Position numbers and translations under genes: made by a program | Shown: piece by piece, positions 1 through 6,960 of the stretch | Position numbering within the stretch: position 1 is the stretch's first letter | Layout: the number at the start of each line of letters is the position of its first letter | Source: Sphaerochaeta sp. | GTDB lineage: Bacteria > Spirochaetota > Spirochaetia > Sphaerochaetales > Sphaerochaetaceae | Assembly: GCA_023228445.1 (NCBI GenBank) | Contig: JALOBD010000009.1 | Location: forward strand, 1-24,485 | DNA: 24,485 nucleotides | Direction of reading: 5' to 3' | The notes under the pieces: model-generated | The model's database searches: none | The model's input: only the letters and a program-made list of their open reading frames with translations | Told to the model about the DNA's origin: nothing

Positions 1-98
1 CCCTCCTCCCTTAGGAGGTAGCATCCCATGAAACGTACCCTTGGATGCCTGACTTGAGTTGGGCGGGGATCTGGACTATGGGGTGTGGGGAGGTTTTC

Positions 99-506
99 AT
101 GAACAATTTGAATTCAGTGCTGCTTGAAGGGAATCTGGTAAAGGATCCGGAGCTCGCGGTTGTCGGAGAGCAGCAGAGCGAATTGGCCAAGTTCACTATC
201 GCGGTGAACCGCTACTACAAGGGCGCTGATGGCAAACCCAACCAAGAGGTCCTCTACATTGGTGTCGATGCCTGGGGCACCTTGGGCAAGAACTGCCTCT
301 CCTACCTGACCAAGGGGCGGGGCGTGCGGGTGGTGGGACGGCTGCGCCAAGATCGGTGGAACGACAAGGATGGCGCCTACCGTGAGCGGATCTTCGTGGT
401 GGCCGAGCACGTTGAGTTCAGGCGTGAGCGGTCGGCAAAGAGCGCAGACAACCCTCTTGGTGAGGATTGGGATGGTGAAGATGAAGAGGATGCGCTCGTC
501 CTCTGA
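99..506 (+). CDS. ssb: Single-stranded DNA-binding protein
   Basis: This 135-aa protein binds single-stranded DNA during replication, recombination and repair. It has the OB-fold order of bacterial SSB: an opening MNNLNSVLLEGNLVKDPE, a central FTIAVNRYYKG strand followed by VDAWGTLGKNC, then the strand GRGVRVVGRLRQDRW, and a short acidic tail. The frame is open further upstream to an ATG at 45, but I chose the ATG at 99 because it gives the conserved SSB N-terminus and has a GGGGAGG ribosome-binding site just before it. The tail ends DEEDALVL and lacks the usual DDIPF-type tip that recruits partner proteins, and the linker is short. It converges on the ATPase gene on the other strand. I am confident in the family; whether it is the housekeeping or an accessory SSB is not settled. 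Confidence 0.9.
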   Translation: MNNLNSVLLEGNLVKDPELAVVGEQQSELAKFTIAVNRYYKGADGKPNQEVLYIGVDAWGTLGKNCLSYLTKGRGVRVVGRLRQDRWNDKDGAYRERIFVVAEHVEFRRERSAKSADNPLGEDWDGEDEEDALVL

Positions 507-514
507 TGAACATC

Positions 515-544
515 AGCCCCCTCTCTCCACTGGGGGAGGGGGCT
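515..544. terminator. GC-rich hairpin between convergent genes
   Basis: AGCCCCCTC (515-523) and GAGGGGGCT (536-544) are perfect 9-base inverted arms between the 3' ends of ssb and the ATPase gene. A bidirectional terminator role is likely from position, but neither strand has a clear U-run after the stem, so this is an inference. The right arm touches the ATPase stop codon. Confidence 0.5.
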
Positions 545-1836
545 CATGAGGTGAGGAGACTTCGATCCAACAGGAATTGGTAGAGTCCCACATGAAGGAT
601 TCCCATCTCATCGGTCCATGGTTTGGCGTGGGTCTTTGTGATGACAACCTTCTTGAAGTTATCTCTGATAGCGTAGAGTGGCCTGAGCTCCTGCCTCTTC
701 TTCTCTTCGCCTTCCATGGAGAGTGTTGATTGGATATACAGCTTCTCCGGTCCTCTGTTGATGACAAAGTCCACTTCCACCTGTTTCTGCTGTTGCTTTC
801 CCGCCATACTCGATTCAATGACTTCAAGCACCCCGACATCGACCAGGTATCCCCTCGCGACCAATTCATTGAAGATGATGTTCTCCATCATATGCCCCTC
901 ATCCTGTTGTCGCAATGAGAGTCGTGCGTTTCTCAGTCCGATGTCGGTGCAAAAGAATTTGGAGGGGTAGTGGAAGTACCGCTTCCCCTTGACATCGAAT
1001 CGTTTTGCTTCCTTGAAGAGGAAGGAGTCGGTCAAATATCCAAGATAGGTGGCGATGGTCTCTGAGGAGACCGCGTCTCCATCCCTGCTCGATATTGTCC
1101 TCGCGAGTTTGCTTGCATTGGTCAGCGATCCTACAGACGAGCAGAGGACATCGGTCAACTGAGAGAGGATAAGTGGGCGGGAGACGGTGTGTCGCTCGCT
1201 GATATCCTTGAAGTACACCTCAGAGAAGAGTTTGCTGAGGTAGTGTATTTTCTTCTCTTCTTCTTCCAATGACATGAGATGCGGCATGCCGCCGAAGCGA
1301 GCATACTCCTCATACGCCTCGGTGGTTCCAAGCCCGGCTACCGCATGAAATTCCGCAAAGCTCAGAGGATTGACATGGATATCGTCACTTCGCCCCCGAA
1401 ACTCGGTCATGATGTCGCTGGAGAGGAACTTGGAGTTGCTGCCCGTCACATACACATCAACATTGCCTAGGCGCAACAGGCCATTGAGAATCCCATACAG
1501 CCGGATGGGGCGGTCACTGTTGCGCATCTCCTCACGGGTGATGGCATATTGGGCTTCATCGAGCAGCACATAGTACTGCTGATGTTCATCAATGATCTGG
1601 CTCCTGATGTAGGCGGAGAGCTTCTTAGGGTCGCGAAGTTCCTCATATGCATCGTCATCGAGGGCGACCTCGATGATGTTCTCTGCCCGTACTCCATCAG
1701 CGATGAGATAATCACGGTAGATCTTGAAGAGGAGAAAACTCTTGCCCGACCTTCTCAGGCCGGTCAAAACTTTGACCAGATTATTGAATCTACTCTCAAT
1801 GAGTTGTTGCAGATAGGTATCCCGAGGAATTACCAT
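544..1836 (-). CDS. AAA+ ATPase with DUF4143 C-terminal domain
   Basis: A 430-aa protein of the AAA_14/DUF4143 ATPase family, whose biochemical role is poorly known. Walker A is GLRRSGKS at about residues 26-33 and Walker B is YYVLLDEAQ at about 90-98. The C-terminal half carries the DUF4143 pattern, including EVDFVINRG followed by KLYIQSTLSM, which resembles a PD-(D/E)XK nuclease-like core. The frame opens at 1863, but that ATG lies inside a palindrome in the transcribed leader. The ATG at 1836 has a GGAGGTGAT ribosome-binding site directly before it, so I use it. A strong promoter lies at 1885-1913. These ATPases are often found singly and in many copies in genomes of anaerobes. Its place next to a toxin-antitoxin operon that shares its palindrome may mean common ancestry of the regulatory DNA or simply clustering of accessory genes. 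Confidence 0.85.
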   Translation of the reverse strand: MVIPRDTYLQQLIESRFNNLVKVLTGLRRSGKSFLLFKIYRDYLIADGVRAENIIEVALDDDAYEELRDPKKLSAYIRSQIIDEHQQYYVLLDEAQYAITREEMRNSDRPIRLYGILNGLLRLGNVDVYVTGSNSKFLSSDIMTEFRGRSDDIHVNPLSFAEFHAVAGLGTTEAYEEYARFGGMPHLMSLEEEEKKIHYLSKLFSEVYFKDISERHTVSRPLILSQLTDVLCSSVGSLTNASKLARTISSRDGDAVSSETIATYLGYLTDSFLFKEAKRFDVKGKRYFHYPSKFFCTDIGLRNARLSLRQQDEGHMMENIIFNELVARGYLVDVGVLEVIESSMAGKQQQKQVEVDFVINRGPEKLYIQSTLSMEGEEKKRQELRPLYAIRDNFKKVVITKTHAKPWTDEMGILHVGLYQFLLDRSLLTS

Positions 1837-1847
1837 ATCACCTCCAA

Positions 1848-1881
1848 TCGAAAGTGAGTCCATTTACTGACCAACTTCCGA
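1848..1881. repeat. 34-bp palindrome, copy 1 (ATPase leader)
   Basis: TCGAAAGTGAGTC (1848-1860), 8-base centre, GACCAACTTCCGA (1869-1881): an imperfect inverted repeat just downstream of the ATPase -10 box and ending a few bases before its ribosome-binding site. It could be a repressor operator or, in the RNA, a leader hairpin. Two more copies are at 1920-1953 and 4200-4233. Confidence 0.8.
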
Positions 1882-1884
1882 TTT

Positions 1885-1913
1885 ATTATACCGTGTTATG
1901 CTCATTCCTGCAA
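1885..1913 (-). promoter_or_regulatory. Sigma-70-type promoter of the ATPase gene
   Basis: On the minus strand TTGCAG (1908-1913) is followed by a 17-base spacer and a perfect TATAAT (1885-1890). The expected start of transcription, near 1878, falls inside the palindrome at 1848-1881. This geometry supports both the start codon at 1836 and a role for the palindrome in control. Confidence 0.75.
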
Positions 1914-2000
1914 TAATATTCGAAAGTTAGTCCATTTATCGACCAACTTTCGATTCTTATCTGTTTGATGAAGCAAAAGCCTCCCTCTCTTCCCTTAGGA
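1911..2000. repeat. ~90-bp direct repeat, left copy, containing palindrome copy 2
   Basis: This stretch aligns without gaps to 4191-4280, at about 70 of 90 identical bases by hand count. It holds the palindrome TCGAAAGTTAGTC/GACCAACTTTCGA (1920-1953), an A-rich stretch AAGCAAAAGC, and a CCTCC...GGAGG inverted motif. The two copies lie 2280 bp apart and bracket the AbiE-like operon. Just right of the copy, GGTAC-ATGAAC-GTACC (2001-2016) is a small perfect inverted repeat. A related CCCTTAGGAGGTA...ACGTACCC stretch occurs at 8-40, before ssb. Confidence 0.75.
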
Positions 2001-2131
2001 GGTACATGAACGTACCCTGATGCATGGCACGGGTTGTGCAGCATCACGGACGAGGGGCACTGGGTAAGAACGAGCTCTTTTCCCTAACGAAAGGAGGAGC
2101 TCAGGAATGGATCGTTTTTGCCATGTGCTTC

Positions 2132-2160
2132 TTGAGCTATTGGGTTTCATTATATATACT
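2132..2160 (+). promoter_or_regulatory. Promoter of the AbiE-like operon
   Basis: TTGAGC (2132-2137), a 17-base spacer and TATACT (2155-2160) make a good sigma-70-type promoter. It lies inside the longest possible reading frame of the antitoxin (ATG at 2107), so that upstream start cannot be used from this promoter. Confidence 0.7.
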
Positions 2161-2185
2161 ACTTTCACTATCAGAGTGAAAGTAG
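2159..2185. promoter_or_regulatory. Operator-like inverted repeat over the AbiE promoter
   Basis: CTACTTTCACT (2159-2169) and AGTGAAAGTAG (2175-2185) are perfect 11-base arms around a 5-base centre. The repeat begins at the last bases of the -10 box and covers the expected transcription start. AbiEi antitoxins are known to repress their own operon by binding inverted repeats in the promoter, so this is the likely autoregulatory site. Confidence 0.7.
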
Positions 2186-2193
2186 GTGATATA

Positions 2194-3243
2194 GTGAAAA
2201 TAACTGAATCATTCCTGAGGAAAGCCATCATGCGATGTACCCATACCATGGAACTTCTGCCGGTCGTCAAAGAGTGCGCATGGGTAAGCAATACTCCAAC
2301 AGGGTTTATTGCTGAAGCGGTCTTTGAGGATCGGTCAACCGTTGTCTTTGATGTCGTTGTCCTACCGAATGCCTATCCTGCCTTGATCGATGCCTACTTT
2401 CGGTCTCAGCGTGCTGAATCCTTGGATATGGTTCCTCTTGTGATGGCGCCATTCATATCGAAGGAGAGTGATGAACTCTGCCGACGACTGAAGGTTGGCT
2501 ACATGGACATGTCTGGAAATTCCATGATACATACCCGGTGCATCTACATCCGTGAACATGGAAATCCAAATTTGTTCGTGCAAAAGCAGAGATCGTCCAA
2601 GAACATCTTCAACCCAACCTCACGCATCTCCTCCTTGATCCTCCGAGAAATTCTCAGCGATATATCACGGCCCTGGAGGTTGAGTGCATTGGCTGAAGAG
2701 CTTGGATGCAGTATCGGACAGGTATCCAAGGTGAAGAACCATCTCTGTGATCAACTGTGGGCTGAGATGACGGGCGAAGGTTTGAGGATTCTCGATGCAG
2801 AGGCGATCATGAGGGCGTGGAGTGATGTATATGGCGCACACCTGCCACGAATGGAGCGCCTCGATTGCTACACCCTGCTTCCGCTGGCGGAATTCGAGGC
2901 TCAGGTCCAACGAGCCATTGAACAGAACGGGTTCATGGCGTGTTTGACCGGGCTCTCGGGAGGTGTGCGCTATACGCCGGTTGTCCGATACAACAGGGTG
3001 GACCTCTTGGTCCATGAGAGAGATGTCGACGTATTTCTTGCGTCCATTGCCTGCAAGCAGGTGGACTCGGGAGCCAATTTGCGCATACGGGTGGCTGAGG
3101 GCGAGGAATATTTCCACGACGGCAGAATCATCCGCTCTGACCACGTGGCTTCCCCGGTACAGATCGTCCTTGATTGCATGAACGACAAAGGAAGAGGTGA
3201 GGAGATGGCCGTTGCGGTATTCGAGAAGGAGATTGCACGATGA
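2194..3243 (+). CDS. AbiEi-like type IV antitoxin / transcriptional regulator
   Basis: A 349-aa protein of the AbiEi antitoxin type. In type IV systems the antitoxin counters the nucleotidyltransferase toxin without holding it in a complex, and also represses the operon. The N-terminal domain has the recurring pattern VVLPNAYP, APFISKESDELC and VGYMDMSGNSM. A winged helix-turn-helix follows at about residues 160-200 (LSALAEELGCSIGQVSKVK), then a C-terminal domain of unclear role. I placed the start at the GTG at 2194 because AGGTGAT lies just before it and because the promoter (2132-2160) and operator (2159-2185) occupy the sequence downstream of the ATG at 2107. The stop overlaps the next start (ATGA at 3240). 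At ~350 aa it is longer than the classical lactococcal and streptococcal AbiEi. The family call is firm; anti-phage activity is not shown by sequence. Confidence 0.75.
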   Translation: MKITESFLRKAIMRCTHTMELLPVVKECAWVSNTPTGFIAEAVFEDRSTVVFDVVVLPNAYPALIDAYFRSQRAESLDMVPLVMAPFISKESDELCRRLKVGYMDMSGNSMIHTRCIYIREHGNPNLFVQKQRSSKNIFNPTSRISSLILREILSDISRPWRLSALAEELGCSIGQVSKVKNHLCDQLWAEMTGEGLRILDAEAIMRAWSDVYGAHLPRMERLDCYTLLPLAEFEAQVQRAIEQNGFMACLTGLSGGVRYTPVVRYNRVDLLVHERDVDVFLASIACKQVDSGANLRIRVAEGEEYFHDGRIIRSDHVASPVQIVLDCMNDKGRGEEMAVAVFEKEIAR

Positions 3244-4085
3244 GGGCAGTGTATGCCTCAGAGGTGAGTTCGGATTATGGAACAGGGCAGACCGAGGCTG
3301 CATCACGAACGTTGATCGAGTTATGTTCCTTGTTCGAGCAGTACGAGGATGATATCCGAATTATCGGAGGTTGGGTCCCTGACTTGATGTTTCCCCACTC
3401 TGGTCACGTGGGAAGCCTGGATGTTGATCTGTTGATAAACCACCAAGCCCTGGATGATGCTGGCTATGAGACCATGGAGAGGCTGTTGCTCAACCATGGC
3501 TATCACAAGCACCCAACTCAATTCTTTACATTTGTTCGTTGTGTGGAGATCGATGGGGTTGCATATCATGTCGATGTGGACATCCTCGCCGGCATGTATG
3601 GAGGAACTGGAGGTAATCGACACAGTCAACATGTACAAGGTGTCAAAGCTTTGAAGGCGACAGGCGGAAACTTTGCTTTTGAATTTGCCCCACAACTGAT
3701 TCACCTTGAAGCAGCGCGTCCCGATGGCTCCCTCGATCATGGTGTCATCAGGGTCGTTGCCGTGGTTCCTTTTCTCGTCATGAAGGTTAAGGCGCTTGGA
3801 AGGGGGAAGGCAAAAGACGCATATGATATATATTTTGTGATCAAGAATTTTCCTGGAGGGGCTCGTCAGCTGGGAAAGGAGTTTGAATTCTGGAAAAATC
3901 GTGGATTAGTGGTGGCGATGCGGCATAAACTTGCAGAAAAATTCGCCTCTGAATACCACGCTGGACCTATCGATGTATCAAATTTCATAAACCTTTCCAG
4001 TGAGGAAGAGTCTGCAAAGGTACGTCGCGACGTCTATGAACAAATACAAGCTCTGTTACATTGTCTCGATAAAGACTCCTGCTGA
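3240..4085 (+). CDS. AbiEii-like nucleotidyltransferase toxin
   Basis: A 281-aa protein of the AbiEii/AbiGii-type nucleotidyltransferase superfamily, predicted to transfer nucleotides to an RNA or protein target and so stop growth. The NTase signature is visible: GGWVPDL (about 43-49), then GSLDVDLL (58-65) with paired acids D61 and D63, then a third acid in HVDVDIL (D112/D114). Further on, VMKVKALGRGKAKDAYDIYF has the Lys/Asp pattern seen in AbiEii toxins. It starts on the ATGA overlap with the antitoxin, which implies translational coupling, and has no promoter of its own. All key residues are present, so the toxin should be active. It could instead be a non-toxic minimal NTase, but the paired antitoxin argues against that. 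Confidence 0.75.
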   Translation: MRAVYASEVSSDYGTGQTEAASRTLIELCSLFEQYEDDIRIIGGWVPDLMFPHSGHVGSLDVDLLINHQALDDAGYETMERLLLNHGYHKHPTQFFTFVRCVEIDGVAYHVDVDILAGMYGGTGGNRHSQHVQGVKALKATGGNFAFEFAPQLIHLEAARPDGSLDHGVIRVVAVVPFLVMKVKALGRGKAKDAYDIYFVIKNFPGGARQLGKEFEFWKNRGLVVAMRHKLAEKFASEYHAGPIDVSNFINLSSEEESAKVRRDVYEQIQALLHCLDKDSC

Positions 4086-4087
4086 TT

Positions 4088-4134
4088 GAGCACCGTATCA
4101 TAAATATATTTACATATATCATAAGGATATGCTC
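4088..4134. repeat. AT-rich region with spaced direct repeats after the toxin gene
   Basis: Two copies of TATCATAA (4096-4103 and 4117-4124) lie 21 bp apart, about two helical turns, inside GAGCA (4088-4092) and TGCTC (4130-4134) inverted ends. It directly follows the toxin stop. It may be a protein-binding site or a weak stem; I see no U-run. Confidence 0.35.
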
Positions 4135-4190
4135 TCGAAATACAGTATAAAAAAACAACGCGAGTTGAATGAGGGAGTGACCATTATATG

Positions 4191-4280
4191 CAATCCTATT
4201 CGAAAGTGGGTCCATATATTGACCTACTTTCGATTTTCTGTTGCTTGAAAAAGTAAAAGCCTCCTTCTCCTCACTTGGGA
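4191..4280. repeat. ~90-bp direct repeat, right copy, containing palindrome copy 3
   Basis: This partner of 1911-2000 holds the palindrome TCGAAAGTGGGTC/GACCTACTTTCGA (4200-4233), the AAGTAAAAGC stretch and the CCTCC-type motif in the same order and spacing. It closes the AbiE-like cassette on the right. The copies differ at about 20 of 90 bases, so the duplication is not recent. The rest of the interval up to 4665 shows no gene I can support. Confidence 0.75.
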
Positions 4281-4665
4281 GATGAACACCCTACACAACG
4301 TTCAGGATACGCAGACTGAGCCATAAAGTAGGAATTTGAACGGGGGGCAGGGATGAACAATCGTATGAACGTAAAGGACAATGATGAACAGAGTATTCGG
4401 TCTTTGGGAACAGTTTTGTTGACTTCTCCTGTCAGAGGGAGTGCGTTTTGGACGTAAGGTAGTTGAACCGTTCCAAGCAGTACGATTCACGTGATAGGGA
4501 TAATCCAAGCGTGGAAACCTTTTTTGTATGGGATTGAGGGATAGTGATTTTGTGCCAGCTGCGAAACTAGCACGATGAGAAGGCATTGACTTCATCCTCG
4601 ACCCAATGTGGGGGCCCATAAAGGCGGACTTTTTTGAGCATGTCGATGGCTTGAAAATTGCACTG

Positions 4666-5268
4666 CTAAAGATTGAACCTCAGCCTCTTGCTTTTCAGTA
4701 CAAGATGAAGACAGAGTGAACCGATAGCAGCTATCAGCACAACAAAGATCCCTTTCCCTAAGATACTGGGAGTATTGTAGTACACCATGAACAACCCGAA
4801 TGATACGAATACTGGAAGATATGTAGTCAATATGAGCGAGCTTGGATCGAAGAGCAGCATGACGATAGAAAATGTCAGTATTCCAAAAGTCAATGCCAGC
4901 AAAACGCTCATTGTGATCACGCTCAAGGTCAACACCGAGTGAGTAATGGGCAGGCTGACCAAAAAAAACAACGCGAGATACCCGAGGCTGAGTGTCAATT
5001 TGGCAAAGAGCATCACAAAAAATGGTATCCCCATGTTGTGAAACATCAAGAAAGTCTTTCTGGTTCTATCAGTGATAGTTGAATCCGAAATGAATTGTAT
5101 AACTCCGGCGAAGGCACCTATATGAAAAAACGCAAGCAATTGAGTATTCGCGCGTATTAGCACCGCCTTTCGCTCATTCAGCACCACCAGTTGCAGCATG
5201 GGCACCACACTCTTTCTTTCACCTAATCTCATCATGAGCACCACAAGAAGCAAATAGAGCACCACCTT
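4666..5268 (-). pseudogene. ABC-2 type permease, N-terminus removed by IS21-like insertion
   Basis: About 200 residues of a membrane protein with six or so hydrophobic segments. DRTRKTFLMFHNMGIPF matches the position of the ABC-2 permease motif (an acidic/basic loop, then a helix beginning with a glycine-proline turn), and it ends in the basic tail KSKRLRFNL. The reading frame stays open rightwards to 5367, but that part is transposon sequence: the insertion point is near 5268, at ..RPS|KVVLY. No start or ribosome-binding site remains for the fragment, so it is probably a dead 3' remnant of an exporter permease. The matching ATPase gene is not in the window next to it. Confidence 0.65.
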
Positions 5269-5338
5269 TGACGGGCGATGATTCAGAATACTGAGGACGG
5301 AACAGCAGGTTCCGCGATCTAATTCTGAGGAGGCCATC

Positions 5339-5738
5339 ATGGCAAGGAAGATCAAGGTGAAGCTCATTCTCGAGCTCCATGGTCAGGGGATGTCACTGAA
5401 CGAGATATCCCGAACGAGAAACATCTCCAAACATTCGGCGTGCGCCACTGTGGAGAGGGCGAAGGAGAAGGGGTTGTCCTACGAGGATGTGCGGGACATG
5501 ACCGACGAGGCGGCCTACCGGCTAATATTCCCGGAAAAGCATGTCAATGAGGAGCTGTTCGGGAAATCGGACATGGAGTATGTCCACAAGGAGCTCGGCA
5601 GGGTCGGGGTCACCCTTAAGCTGCTGCATGCCGAGTATTGTGACGAGTGCAGGGCCAAGGGGACGATAGCGATGAGCTACTCGAAGTTCTGCAGGGACTA
5701 CGAGAGCTATACGGTCCAGGGCAAATTCACCAATCATA
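5339..5738 (+). pseudogene. istA: istA transposase, N-terminal fragment (IS21 family)
   Basis: About 133 residues of the IS21 transposase: an N-terminal helix-turn-helix (GMSLNEISRTRNISKHSACATVERA) and the region up to MSYSKFCRDYESYTV. In intact IstA the catalytic DDE domain would follow. The ATG at 5339 has a GAGGAGG ribosome-binding site 5 bases ahead. After TNHI (about 5736) the match to IstA ends and the frame runs to a stop at 5782 in unrelated sequence, marking the edge of a second element. A small perfect inverted repeat, GGAAC-AGCAG-GTTCC (5299-5313), lies in the leader. The protein cannot be an active transposase, although the DNA-binding part could still be made. Confidence 0.85.
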
Positions 5739-5915
5739 TCTGTTGTCCGGCAGATAATTCTATAGCGGAGATTGCACAATAACTGATAGTGAAAAGTTGA
5801 ACAATAGTCGAGTTGAAGACCATTGAGATGTGGATGATAGTGGTCGTCGTGACGGATACGAGATAGCAAGGAGAGGAGCCCCTTGCGAGGCCCCTCGACA
5901 ATGCTTCGCGCCCGG

Positions 5916-6149
5916 TCAGAACGGTACCTCCGGCACACTCCTGCCGGCTTCGACGCTCTGCCACTTCAGCAGGTCCAGGTCATAGGATATGCCCATCTCC
6001 GCCGCCACCTGGCGCCTGGCGATCTCGCAGATGCCGCCATGGATCGTCTCGTCGTTGACGAAGCAGCTGTAGAGCTCGATGACCAGCAGCAAGTACCGTC
6101 GGGCGAGGACATCCTTGCTCGCCTTGTTGATGGTGTCCGCCATGCTCAT
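5916..6149 (-). CDS. 77-aa accessory protein of the second transposon
   Basis: The protein begins MSMADTINKASKDVLARRY and ends EVPF. Its ATG (6149-6147) overlaps the stop of the ATPase gene, and GGGAGGA ahead of it serves as ribosome-binding site. It is mostly helical and soluble by composition. I do not recognise the family. Its fixed place after transposase and ATPase suggests a transposition helper or target-choice factor. It looks intact, but it is downstream of broken genes and of a lost promoter. Confidence 0.6.
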   Translation of the reverse strand: MSMADTINKASKDVLARRYLLLVIELYSCFVNDETIHGGICEIARRQVAAEMGISYDLDLLKWQSVEAGRSVPEVPF

Positions 6150-6960
6150 TCCTCCCACCAGTTGCGGGTCACCTTTCGGATGACGTCGGCCGAGATCTCC
6201 TGCACCGCCTTCTCCATGCCGTGCTGCAGGGCGAGCAGGCACACCGAGTTGATGTTGCGCGGGATTCCCGCCGACACTTGGCTGACGGCGATCAACGCCG
6301 GCTTGTCGAAGATCGGCGTCGTCCTTCCTCCGATGACCTTCAGGTGGTGGTCGACGTAACCGAAGCACTCGTCCTGGGTGAGGCTGTGCAGGTTGTAGCC
6401 GTCCAGCACCCTGCTCATCAAGGGCCTGGCGTGGGGGTTGCGGAGTTTCTCGAACAACCCTTCCTGGCCGCACATGACGATGGGGATGACGTTCGCCCTC
6501 GAGAGGTTGCGCTGGCTTATGAGATGCAGCTGCGCATACAGGTCGGGGCGAAAAGATGACATTCATCGACAAAAAGCACCGGGCGCTTGCCCTCGGCGTA
6601 GACGAGGTCCAGCGCCTCGTGGATCTGGGCCAGCATCATCGAGGGCTGGTTGCTCCTCGTCATGATGCCCAGGGCCGACATGAACTGGCGCAGCATCTCG
6701 ATGAAGCTCCATTGCCCGCCGACCAGGTCGATGACCTGGTAGCTCTTCGCCGGAAGCTGGTGGAGCGCGTAGCGCAGGCTGGTGGACTTGCCCGCCCCCA
6801 CGTCGCTGATGACGACGAAGTACATGCCGTTCTGGATGGCGAACTGTATCTTGTCGCTGATTACCACCATCGAGGAGAGCAGGTACATCTGCTCGGGTTT
6901 CAGCTCGGGGGAGAACGGCATCTGCTTGAAGCCGTAGAAGGTGCGGATGTCGGTGTTCAT
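6146..6960 (-). pseudogene. ExeA/TniB-like AAA ATPase with one frameshift
   Basis: A transposition ATPase of the ExeA/TniB kind, which in related elements activates the transposase and helps choose targets. It opens MNTDIRTFYGFKQMPFSPE, typical of the family, with a Walker A-like SDVGAGKST (about 52-60) and Walker B VLFVDECHLF. At 6545-6548 the frame shifts: a run of four G (C on the coding strand) seems to have lost one base, because adding one restores ECHLFAPDLYAQLHLIS and gives a clean 271-aa protein. The second part continues RANVIPIVMCGQEGLFEKL and ends NWWEE. The first glycine of the P-loop reads Ser. The ATG overlaps the transposase stop. The frameshift could also be a sequencing error in a homopolymer. 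Confidence 0.8.

Noticed and set aside
4566..4699. Plus-strand open stretch IDFILDPMWGPIKADFF... before the ABC-2 permease remnant
   Set aside because: It runs antisense into the permease remnant, has no start signal and I recognise no family.
5916..6572. A 218-aa minus-strand frame across the ATPase region
   Set aside because: Only its last 77 codons are real; the rest is Arg/Pro/His-rich and out of frame with the recognisable ATPase sequence.
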